Shown piece after piece: positions 37,517 through 45,881 of a stretch of DNA of 64,000 bases; position 1 is the stretch's first letter, and the number at the start of each line of letters is the position of its first letter. Below the pieces are notes generated by a model. It saw nothing but the letters and a program-made list of their open reading frames with translations, did not search any database and was not told the DNA's origin. The translations under genes were made by a program, and so were the position numbers. This DNA is from Roseibacillus persicicus. Lineage in GTDB: Bacteria; Verrucomicrobiota; Verrucomicrobiia; Verrucomicrobiales; Akkermansiaceae. The stretch spans positions 136,849 through 200,848 of the forward strand of contig NZ_BMXI01000013.1 of the NCBI RefSeq assembly GCF_014651675.1, read 5' to 3'.

Positions 37517-40500
37517 ATGAAAAAAACAATTAAATTAAGCCGAACTGCAATGCCGCTCATTGGAGCCTTTTGCGTCGGTCTCGGGGGATTTGCACACTCC
37601 GAGATCACATATAATACCGTGCTCACTTTTGATGAACCGGTGTTACTTTCGGAGTCTCCGGAGGCGGGGAAATGGTATCCGGACCGATATGCAGCCAGTT
37701 TTTTTGGAGCAGATAATTTTAATGACGAGAACGTTTTGAGAGTGACCGTCGCGGCGGAAGATGGGGCTGACGAGCGGACAGGATATGCGAGTTCATACTA
37801 CAATTACCAAGGGCGAAAAATCGACTTGCCCGCAGGAACGTGGGCGTTTGGCGCAAAAGTTTATTCCCCTGCAAGCTGGGCTGATCCCAATGCCCGGCGT
37901 AGCACAAGTGTCTGGGGAACAGCGTTGAATGCGGAGGGTGCCATTTCATTCTACCCCATACTCGGGATTGCCAATGTCGATGGGACGGCCAAAGTTCGCT
38001 ATTGGGACGGGGACGCTTGGGCGGATACCGGGTCTACCGCCAAGTCGGATGACTGGAACCGGTTTGATATGTCAATTGACGGCAACGACCTCATCATTGA
38101 ATTCGATAATGAGGTGGTCGCGACAATTCCGGATACTGGAACAGTTGAGTTTACGAATCTAATTGTCCAGTCGTATAACTTTAATGATAGCTCCTTGGGG
38201 GTGGATCAGCATCGTGACGAGGGCTATGACTCCTACTGGGATGATTTGTCCTACGCATACCCGGAAGTGATCAATACGACGACTGCGACTACTTACGCAA
38301 CGATTGAGGATGCCGTTAGCGCTTCGTCGGCGGGGGATACAATCACCTTGTCGGGCGGAACCTACAAATTGTCAGGGACCCTCAGCATAGATAAATCCCT
38401 TTCCATCGTTGGGTCAGACGAGGACCAGGTGATAATCGATGCTTCTGACAACACAGGCTACGGAATTGCTATTGATGCGGACAACGTGAGTTTGAGCGGA
38501 TTCACCCTGATTCCTCCAACTACCAAGGATGGGTCGGGAGTTCCAACGGCTGGCAGCTATGCGATTCATGCGAGCTTCGATGGAGTCAACGATCTGCCTT
38601 ATCAGAACCTGAACTTGTCCGACATTACGATCGAGGGAGGCTACCGCACTTCTTTCGATATCCACGGCTATGATGGGGTGACGCTTAGCAATTTGACTGC
38701 CAAGGACAATGTTTGGGGGAATGGGATCTCTATAACCGGTTGTGACGGAGTGGATATTACCGGCTGCACGACCGAGGGGAATGCTTGGGGAGGAATTGCC
38801 ATATACGTCTCCAAGGCGTCCTATCTGAATCGGGGAAGCAACGATGTGAGCTTCGACTTCGCGGCCAATAGCGTTGCGGAAACCTTCTACGTCGAGGACG
38901 AGGACGGCATTTCCAATAGCAATGTCGCTGTCCTCAATGCCACTCACCGTATTCACAATGATTACAATCCGGGCTCGGACTCGATGCTGGTCTTTGACGA
39001 TGGTTCCGAAGGCGATGCCATTGCTCTTGGGGTGGCGCACAATGCGAAATACAGCAACGATGACTCCTTCGTTGTTTCGGAGATTACCGGTGATTTGCTC
39101 GTCGGTGAAGGGATGTCCATTCAAACGGCGGTGGATGCAGCTTCAGCAGGCGATGATATTGAAGTGTTTGCGGGAACCTACGAGGGCCCTGTTTTCCTCA
39201 CCAAGGACGGGTTGACGTTGAAGTCTGCGGGAATCGACAAGCCAAGGCTTGAGGTCACCGCTGCTACGAGTGCGCTCGGCACAATCGAGATCGAACCGGG
39301 TGTCAGTGGCATCACGATTCAGGGACTCGAGATCGTGGGAATTGATGGAACTCCAGGGTTAGAGAAAGCCGCGATTTATGTTCAGGGCGACCACTCTGAC
39401 ATTTCCATTTTAGGGAATACCATAACGGCAAATGGAGATGGAGCCATTTTGACTGAATACAATCGGGTCAATACCAACATCACAATCGACAGCAATGTGA
39501 TTGATGGGCAGACCTTCAATGCGCCCGGCACAGGTGGCCCCGGAGGAGGAGGTCAGTTTGTCGAGCCCAATTGGCCCCGCGTCTTGGTCTACATGGGGGG
39601 AAACACTGCCGTTCCAAGCCATCAGAACATCACGTTCACCAACAATATCGTGACTGGTGTGACGGGCGATTCGAACAACAGCCAGGGATGTGTTCAGATC
39701 ACCGCTAAAAGTGGTGAATTTACAGGGAACACCTTCGGCGGAAATACCGGCGACTTGCCTGGTGCTCCTTTGTTGCGCCTCACGGGAGAGGATTTCACCG
39801 TCGAGGACAATGACTTCACCGGCACGGCGGATCTCGGATTGTTAGTCGGCGGAGGTTCATTCGATACCGCTGCAGCGAGTGTGGTCAGAGAGAATAGTTT
39901 CTCGGGCACTTTCGCGACTGCCGGGGTGAAAAATTCGGCAACCTCTATCCTTGAAGTTTCCCTCAACTATTGGGGAGGAACCTCTGTTGCAACCAGTGGT
40001 CCATTCAGTCCCAATAACCTACTCGCAGGCACGGGAGACTATGAAAGCTGGTATGCGGATGCGGCGCGCACAGTTCTCGTGACTGCCGCGAATACCGAGG
40101 CCCCCATTGAGGAGGAAGTCGTCGCCGACAACTACTTCATCCCTACTGGTGAAACGGTGGAAATTGGTGAAGGCGGGAGTCTCGAGGTCGATGGCGATCT
40201 TCAGATCAGTGAAGGTTCCGAACTGGTAGTCAACGGAGGAAGTCTCGGGATGGGAGAAGGCAGCTCCATCAGCGGCACCTTCACCATTTTCGAGAGCTTT
40301 GGCTCTCTGGATATCAATGGAAATACAACCTTCAGCGTTGCTCAGGTCTTAGCTCTGGTGACTGATATACACGTCGCTCCTGGTGCTGCCATTACGGTCA
40401 ATGGAGGGGGTGAGTTTATTCTGGACGGCTGCGTGCTGGACTCCCAGTCGCCCGGCAGCTCCTTTGACTTCAATGTCGCTGCAAACGGACGTTTGACGAT

Positions 40501-42139
40501 GGCTCGTAGCCTGGTGACCGATGCCAATATCGACATCGACACCTTGGCTTCGGCAGTGCCGGCCAATGGGAATTCCCGGTTGTTCGACTCCGTCTTTACC
40601 GACTGTGAAATCGATACCGATATCGGCGCGGCCTTTGGCGACTTGGCAATTCACGTCTATCACAATGTGTTGAACAATACCTCAATCGTGGACGCCACGC
40701 CTGCGACCGGAGCCTTCGATGATGTCGATGGCTGGTCGAATGTAACTGACATTGCGAATGTCGAGAATGAGTTCTCTTTGAACTTTAAAGATGCATCGGG
40801 GCCGAACCGAACTTTGGATAGTGATGGCAACCTCTTCGTCCAAGTGAACGATTCCGTTGAGCTGGCGGCTCATGTTGGAGAAGTCGATGCGCTCAACGTT
40901 CCCACTGGCCTAGTCGGGGTGGAAGCGCTCCTTGGATTCAATTCGACGAAGCTCGACTATCAGAGTGTGACCCATGATGCGCAATTCGAGGAGTTGGCTC
41001 TGCTGACGGTCGAAGATCCCTTGGAAACGATCGGACTTTTCGATAGTGCGGTTTCCCTCGAATTCACGAGTGGACCGAGTTCAATCACGGGCCCTCTTGA
41101 TCTCTCGACCTTGACCTTCGAGGCCGTGGCGGAAGGTGCGACATTTGGTTTCTTCCGAGTTCAGACTGCGCGTGGAGCAGGAGATTATGGTGATGATGGA
41201 GTGTTCTTGAAGGACACCCGCTACGTCGATGGTGACGAAGAGTTCGTGGCTCCGTTCACGATAAACTCCGGACGTCTCGTGATTGATTCCCAGGCTCCTG
41301 TGATCGACCCGCTTTCTGCACAAGCATCCCAGCTTCAGGCTTCGGCAGCTAGTGCTGTTGACGTTCTGGATACCTCTGATGTGGTCTTCCGAAATGGCAG
41401 TGACGTGGTCATCATCTTCACGGCTGAAGACTTGGGCTTGGCTGGCCTGGACACGACTGATTTGGACAATGACTTCAGTCTCACCGCGACCAGTGGCACG
41501 GACGTTTTGAGCTCCTACTCGGTGAACGCGTCTGATGATGGAAACGGGGTTGTCACCTATACCGTCGAGTTGGAGGTGCCTGTCACCACGCCTACGGGGA
41601 CTTACACCATTGAAGCAACGGTGGCAGATCGCTCTGGCAATGTTTCGAATCTAACTGACCTGGGTGAGTTCGTGATTGCGAATGAAATCGCGGTTGAAAT
41701 TGAACTCGAAGGATTCGTTGGTGCGTCTCGCGAGATTGAATTCGTGGCAACCGATGTTCATGGTTCCCAAGTCAGCTGGACGAAAACCGTGGTGTTCGAC
41801 GGGGTGACTCATCTTGGCTCAGTAAGCTTGGAAAACGTACCCGCAGACCTGACGAACTTGAGCGCCAAGACTGCTTGGAACCTTCGCCGAAACAATGCGG
41901 TGATTGCGGATGGAGTCGGATGGGCTTCGACCAGTTTCAACGGAGGACGTGCTCTTCCCGGGGGCGACTTGACTGGCGACAACGTCATCAATACCCGCGA
42001 TTACGCTCGGTTGAGAAACAACTACCAGTCCCTTGACCCGTCTGCTGCAGAGGCCGATATCACTGGTAGTGGTGGGGTCATTCTCAATGATTACAATCTC
42101 CTGAAAGCGAACTTCTTCACCGCTGGCGAAGCTCGTTAA
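37517..42139 (+). CDS. Large exported beta-helix protein with cohesin-like and dockerin-like modules (paralog A)
   Basis: About 1,540 residues from the ATG at 37517, chosen because MKKTIKLSRTAMPLIGAFCVGLGGFAHS is a signal peptide; the frame opens at 37379. Residues about 27-245 look like a jelly-roll domain (FDEPVLLSESPEAGKWYPDR, DSYWDDLSYAYP). Two right-handed parallel beta-helix segments follow (about 250-475 and 527-840, each opening with a TIEDAVSASSAGDTITLSGGTY-type motif). Short beta repeats rich in GGS/EGS cover about 870-1050. A cohesin-like beta-sandwich covers about 1100-1258 (GLVGVEALLGFNSTKLDYQSV), then an Ig-like domain (1258-1390), an unnamed domain with LSAKTAWNLRRN (1391-1483) and a dockerin-like EF-hand pair (GDLTGDNVINTRDYARLRNNY, ADITGSGGVILNDYNLLKANF). 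It ends FFTAGEAR with no PEP-CTERM. Beta-helix proteins of this kind often bind or cut polysaccharides; no active site was identified. Confidence 0.8.
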   Translation: MKKTIKLSRTAMPLIGAFCVGLGGFAHSEITYNTVLTFDEPVLLSESPEAGKWYPDRYAASFFGADNFNDENVLRVTVAAEDGADERTGYASSYYNYQGRKIDLPAGTWAFGAKVYSPASWADPNARRSTSVWGTALNAEGAISFYPILGIANVDGTAKVRYWDGDAWADTGSTAKSDDWNRFDMSIDGNDLIIEFDNEVVATIPDTGTVEFTNLIVQSYNFNDSSLGVDQHRDEGYDSYWDDLSYAYPEVINTTTATTYATIEDAVSASSAGDTITLSGGTYKLSGTLSIDKSLSIVGSDEDQVIIDASDNTGYGIAIDADNVSLSGFTLIPPTTKDGSGVPTAGSYAIHASFDGVNDLPYQNLNLSDITIEGGYRTSFDIHGYDGVTLSNLTAKDNVWGNGISITGCDGVDITGCTTEGNAWGGIAIYVSKASYLNRGSNDVSFDFAANSVAETFYVEDEDGISNSNVAVLNATHRIHNDYNPGSDSMLVFDDGSEGDAIALGVAHNAKYSNDDSFVVSEITGDLLVGEGMSIQTAVDAASAGDDIEVFAGTYEGPVFLTKDGLTLKSAGIDKPRLEVTAATSALGTIEIEPGVSGITIQGLEIVGIDGTPGLEKAAIYVQGDHSDISILGNTITANGDGAILTEYNRVNTNITIDSNVIDGQTFNAPGTGGPGGGGQFVEPNWPRVLVYMGGNTAVPSHQNITFTNNIVTGVTGDSNNSQGCVQITAKSGEFTGNTFGGNTGDLPGAPLLRLTGEDFTVEDNDFTGTADLGLLVGGGSFDTAAASVVRENSFSGTFATAGVKNSATSILEVSLNYWGGTSVATSGPFSPNNLLAGTGDYESWYADAARTVLVTAANTEAPIEEEVVADNYFIPTGETVEIGEGGSLEVDGDLQISEGSELVVNGGSLGMGEGSSISGTFTIFESFGSLDINGNTTFSVAQVLALVTDIHVAPGAAITVNGGGEFILDGCVLDSQSPGSSFDFNVAANGRLTMARSLVTDANIDIDTLASAVPANGNSRLFDSVFTDCEIDTDIGAAFGDLAIHVYHNVLNNTSIVDATPATGAFDDVDGWSNVTDIANVENEFSLNFKDASGPNRTLDSDGNLFVQVNDSVELAAHVGEVDALNVPTGLVGVEALLGFNSTKLDYQSVTHDAQFEELALLTVEDPLETIGLFDSAVSLEFTSGPSSITGPLDLSTLTFEAVAEGATFGFFRVQTARGAGDYGDDGVFLKDTRYVDGDEEFVAPFTINSGRLVIDSQAPVIDPLSAQASQLQASAASAVDVLDTSDVVFRNGSDVVIIFTAEDLGLAGLDTTDLDNDFSLTATSGTDVLSSYSVNASDDGNGVVTYTVELEVPVTTPTGTYTIEATVADRSGNVSNLTDLGEFVIANEIAVEIELEGFVGASREIEFVATDVHGSQVSWTKTVVFDGVTHLGSVSLENVPADLTNLSAKTAWNLRRNNAVIADGVGWASTSFNGGRALPGGDLTGDNVINTRDYARLRNNYQSLDPSAAEADITGSGGVILNDYNLLKANFFTAGEAR

Positions 42140-42148
42140 TCAGGTCCA

Positions 42149-42214
42149 AGCCCCCCACTCGGCCGATGTTGTGCTGCTTGTTTTGCTCATGATGTCGGCC
42201 GTTTTCGGGGGGCT
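42149..42214 (+). terminator. Long GC-rich stem-loop after paralog A
   Basis: AGCCCCCC (42149-42156) pairs with GGGGGGCT (42207-42214), and inside it CGGCCGA pairs with TCGGCCG, with a small internal loop and a roughly 28-base apical loop. It starts ten bases after the stop of the beta-helix gene. No T-run follows, so it may be a transcript-end or mRNA-stability structure rather than a classical intrinsic terminator. Confidence 0.55.
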
Positions 42215-42231
42215 CTCCCATCTTTAGAATA

Positions 42232-42936
42232 ATGAGAATAATATCTACCATGAGTCTTTTCACCGTGCTTGGAGTCACTTTAACGACTTTGTCCCACGGT
42301 GCTTTAGCGCTGACCCCGACGTGGGAGAATGATCCGTTCACCACGGAAACCCACTACACCTTCACCACCGACAACAAGACGGCTCCACCGGAGGAATTTC
42401 GAAATGAAAATGGAACGCCTTCCCTTGCGGTCGTCGATGATCCCGTCTTTGGAGCGGGATGGCAAAGGCCGAACACGATTGATGCCGCACGCACTCCGGA
42501 TTCCGGCGCCTGGGATATGGGTCAAGGCGAGGAAGGGGTTGATGGATACCTGTCCATTTCCGTGCCACTCGGATCGCGTGTCGGACTGAGCTCTCAGGAA
42601 CTGAATATCTTCGTTGAGTTCATCTGGTTCAGTGTTGCCGGAATCGCGACCGAGCCGCTCTTCTTTTTGGAGGGAGCGACCCCAATCACCAGCATCGTTG
42701 ATCGTGAGCAAGTGGCAGTGGAAACTCTGAGCACGTGGGAGCGAACGGTTTGGCAGGCGAGCTTCAGTGACTTCTCGCCTGATATCGCCACACTGACTCT
42801 GCAGGCTCCGACAGGACAAGGGAGTGTGATTGAGGAGGTGAACATCTATACCATCTCCGCGGCACCGATTCCAGAGCCAGGCACGATGGCCTTTTTTGCG
42901 GTAGGTCTGATGGGATTCCTGCGTCGGCGTCGTTAG
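42232..42936 (+). CDS. PEP-CTERM sorting domain-containing exported protein
   Basis: A 234-residue exported protein. The N-terminal signal peptide is MRIISTMSLFTVLGVTLTTLSHGALA. The C-terminus is a textbook PEP-CTERM: IPEPGTMAFFAVGLMGFLRRRR, with the PEP motif, a hydrophobic helix and four arginines. The body is a beta-rich single domain (FTTETHYTFTTDNK, ELNIFVEFIWFSVAG, ATLTLQAPTGQGSVIEEVNIYTI) that resembles a carbohydrate-binding jelly-roll, although no family is assigned. It is on the same strand as both beta-helix genes and lies between them. Processing would need an exosortase encoded outside the window. Confidence 0.82.
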   Translation: MRIISTMSLFTVLGVTLTTLSHGALALTPTWENDPFTTETHYTFTTDNKTAPPEEFRNENGTPSLAVVDDPVFGAGWQRPNTIDAARTPDSGAWDMGQGEEGVDGYLSISVPLGSRVGLSSQELNIFVEFIWFSVAGIATEPLFFLEGATPITSIVDREQVAVETLSTWERTVWQASFSDFSPDIATLTLQAPTGQGSVIEEVNIYTISAAPIPEPGTMAFFAVGLMGFLRRRR

Positions 42937-42999
42937 ATTTTCACAACAGTTCATCATCTTCCGGTTTCTGTTGCCGGGATGATTTGATGCGATTCGGCA

Positions 43000-43030
43000 G
43001 GGGGATGGCGCTGCGAAAGCGCTGTCCTCC
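43000..43030 (+). terminator. Stem-loop after the PEP-CTERM gene
   Basis: GGGGGATGGCGCT (43000-43012) pairs with AGCGCTGTCCTCC (43018-43030) as a 13-base stem with three G-U pairs, around a GCGAA loop. The T-rich stretch GCCTTTTTGC is about 20 bases further on, so it is a possible but not classical terminator between the PEP-CTERM gene and the second beta-helix gene. Confidence 0.45.
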
Positions 43031-43083
43031 TTGGTCGCGATTCGCCTTTTTGCATGTTTTCAATCACTAGGTCCTCTGAACCA

Positions 43084-45861
43084 ATGCGCTTTCTCAAATT
43101 CCTACTCTTTCTCTTTCCCTTATCGACTTCTGTTAGTAGTGCGGAGACTTTAACCGTGGGCTCGGCAGAAACTTATCCTTCCATTTCTTCCGCTGTAGCA
43201 GCGGCTGATTCTGGTGATGTCATTCTTCTGACTGCGGGGATTTACGAGGAGTCCGTGACTCTGGAAAAAGCGATAACCATTCAGGGTCCCAATGTTGCCG
43301 TCTCCGCAGAAACTGGAATTGCTCTTCGAAACCCTGAGGCCATTGTGCGCGGAGGGATTCTGATTCCAGCAAGTGCAGCGGGGTCCCAGATTGAAGGGAT
43401 AGCCTTTGAGAACGGGGCCGACTATAGCGATCAGTTCGTAGCAATCCAGGTGGAGGCTGAAGATGTCTCTTTGAGAAATCTGGTCTTTGGGCGAGTGGGC
43501 ACTCAGCCTACCGCCGGGCCCGATAGTTGCGCGGCACGGTTTGCGGATGGCGCCAACCGGGGCCTGGTGAACGGTTGTTTCTTTGGGCAAAATCTCAATG
43601 GAGTCGTCCTCCGGTCCGCTGATTCTGCGATTCTAACAGAGAACCTTTTTAGCGCGCAGACTGCGACCGGCCTGGTTCTTTCTGCGTCCGCGACTGGGGC
43701 CACGATTTCAAGAAATCGATTTGTTGGGAATCAGATTGCGGTGAGAAATCTTGGTCTCGATGAGGTGGACCTATCATCCAATTACTGGGCAAGTAACTGG
43801 CAGTTTCCGCCGGTTGTAGGAGGCAATCGCATAGAGGGGCCAGCCATTCGAAGTCCGTGGTATTCCGACTGGGAATTGGAGTCTTTGGTTCATGGGGTAT
43901 CGGCTGACGAAATTATCGGAGAGGGAGAGAGGGTTTCGGTATCGAACCTCGTGGTGAGTGAATCTGTGACCTACTCTGTTGAGGGCGGCGAATTGGAGTT
44001 GGCGCACCTGGTGATGGAACCCAATTCGGTGCTTCGGGTTGTTGGTGGGCAGTTGACTCTCGGTCTGCCTGATGGAGGGTCGCATGTCATTGCGGGAACC
44101 TTCGAGGTCACGCACAGTCTCGGTTCGATCGAAATTCTGGATGATACTGATTTCAGTGGAAGTACCTTGGCCTTGGTTTCCGACTTCCACATTGCGGATG
44201 GGGTGAATCTCTCGGTGACTGGTAGTTTGGACCTTGATGGGTGTAGCTTGTTGGGTGAGGGCGATTTTAACCTCAGTGTAAATATCGGAGCTACGTTGAG
44301 GATGAGAAGATGCCGGGTTGAGAACGGGAATCTCTTTATCGTAGCGAACGATGTTCTGGTGGCTGACAACCACTTTCGAGGTAGTGGAGTGACGGTATTG
44401 GGGCCAGTTGATGGGGCGCGGATCTTCCACAATGTGTTCCATGATGGAGTTGACGATTTGAATGTCTTCCCCGGCACTGTGGTGGTCACTGAATCGGAGT
44501 CCTGGGGGAATGTGGAATCTGATGCCGAAACTCGAAACCGGCTCGTCCTCAATTGGCTGGAGACCGGTCTGGACGGTCGGACATTGGATGCCGATGGCAA
44601 CTTGTATGTGCAGCCGGGCGACCCTGTTTGCATTGCGATTGAATCGGGAGGCTTCACTGAAAGGATTCAAGCAATGGAAGCTCTCTTGGCGTACCACACT
44701 GGCTATCTATCCCAGCCAGAGTTCCGGCCGACATCTCCCTGGGACAACGAGCTCTATTTCGATGACCAGCCGCTTTCAGTTTTTGGGAAAGTGGATACTG
44801 CGGTCGGATTCGGATTTAATCATGAGAGTCCGGAAGGGAGTCTTACAGACAATCGCATTGGAGAGATTGATCTGGTTGCGGCAATGTCCGAGGGACGAAC
44901 GGTTGCCTTTTTTCGGGAAAAAGATCCGGCAAATGATATGCCTCTGATTGACACTCGTCTAACAGCGTGGGTGGCAGATGATGCCGAATATTTGAACGAG
45001 CCTTTTACCCAAAATTCATCGGTTCTGACCATCGATGGCACGGTGCCTCAGATGACGCTGGAACCATGGCCGGTCACTCAGGACTTGGGAGAAGGTCCCG
45101 TGGATGTTTCGATTGATGGTGTCTATACCCGCGCGGGGACCTTGGATGTGTCCTTTGCTGCTTTTGACGAGTTGTCGGGTCTGAATCTGGATACGGCTTC
45201 TGTGCGGTTGGAAGGCGATTCCATGCTTCCGATGATTCTCGTAGAGACTACGGAGGTGACGTTTTCTGGTGAACTCTATACCCACTTTTCCTTTGAGCTG
45301 CCTATCGATGCTTCGACCGAAGATGGGCTCTATAATGTGGTGGCGCGGGTGAGCGATCGTTCAGGGAATGAAGCGAGTCTGCTGTTGGGAACCATTGAAG
45401 TCGCCAGACAGATTCTAGCGGTTGAAGTTCAGGGGCAAGAGTGGATAGCGGGCGGATTGAATCGTGCCGTGGAGTTTGTGTTTACAGACTCCTCTGAGGT
45501 TGTTCTGGAAAGGCGAACAATTCCGATGGAGTTCAGCAATCAGATCGGGATGGCATCGTTGGTAGCGGTCCCGTTGGGGACAGCTCACGTGTCAGCGAAG
45601 ACGGCATGGACTTTGAGACATCGCTTGAGCTGTTCATTCGATTCGGGAGGGGATGGCACTGTTTCTTTCACTGGCACCAATCAATTGAGAGGGGGGGACT
45701 TGAATGGAGATAATGTGATTAGCCTGCAAGATTTCACACTTCTTCGGGATAGCTACTTCACAACTGATTCAGGGGCAGATATTGATGGCAGCGGAGGGGT
45801 GAATATTGTGGATTACAATATTTTGCGGAGTAATTACTTCACCGCAGGTTCTTCCGAGTGA
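43084..45861 (+). CDS. Exported beta-helix protein with cohesin-like and dockerin-like modules (paralog B)
   Basis: About 925 residues from the ATG at 43084, chosen for its signal peptide MRFLKFLLFLFPLSTSVSSA; the frame opens at 43054. It is a shorter paralog of the protein at 37517-42139. The single beta-helix (about 20-255) opens with YPSISSAVAAADSGDVILLTAGIY. Short beta repeats follow, then a cohesin-like module (about 503-653, opening with TLDADGNLYVQPGD), an Ig-like domain (about 655-775, DVSFAAFDELSGLNLDTASV), the unnamed domain with HVSAKTAWTLRHRL (about 778-872) and a dockerin-like pair (GDLNGDNVISLQDFTLLRDSY, ADIDGSGGVNIVDYNILRSNY). It ends YFTAGSSE. In paralog A the matching parts are TLDSDGNLFVQVND, SAKTAWNLRR and FFTAGEAR. 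Its role is probably surface or matrix binding; this is inference. Confidence 0.8.
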   Translation: MRFLKFLLFLFPLSTSVSSAETLTVGSAETYPSISSAVAAADSGDVILLTAGIYEESVTLEKAITIQGPNVAVSAETGIALRNPEAIVRGGILIPASAAGSQIEGIAFENGADYSDQFVAIQVEAEDVSLRNLVFGRVGTQPTAGPDSCAARFADGANRGLVNGCFFGQNLNGVVLRSADSAILTENLFSAQTATGLVLSASATGATISRNRFVGNQIAVRNLGLDEVDLSSNYWASNWQFPPVVGGNRIEGPAIRSPWYSDWELESLVHGVSADEIIGEGERVSVSNLVVSESVTYSVEGGELELAHLVMEPNSVLRVVGGQLTLGLPDGGSHVIAGTFEVTHSLGSIEILDDTDFSGSTLALVSDFHIADGVNLSVTGSLDLDGCSLLGEGDFNLSVNIGATLRMRRCRVENGNLFIVANDVLVADNHFRGSGVTVLGPVDGARIFHNVFHDGVDDLNVFPGTVVVTESESWGNVESDAETRNRLVLNWLETGLDGRTLDADGNLYVQPGDPVCIAIESGGFTERIQAMEALLAYHTGYLSQPEFRPTSPWDNELYFDDQPLSVFGKVDTAVGFGFNHESPEGSLTDNRIGEIDLVAAMSEGRTVAFFREKDPANDMPLIDTRLTAWVADDAEYLNEPFTQNSSVLTIDGTVPQMTLEPWPVTQDLGEGPVDVSIDGVYTRAGTLDVSFAAFDELSGLNLDTASVRLEGDSMLPMILVETTEVTFSGELYTHFSFELPIDASTEDGLYNVVARVSDRSGNEASLLLGTIEVARQILAVEVQGQEWIAGGLNRAVEFVFTDSSEVVLERRTIPMEFSNQIGMASLVAVPLGTAHVSAKTAWTLRHRLSCSFDSGGDGTVSFTGTNQLRGGDLNGDNVISLQDFTLLRDSYFTTDSGADIDGSGGVNIVDYNILRSNYFTAGSSE

Positions 45862-45881
45862 CGGAAACGGTGTGCAGAAAG

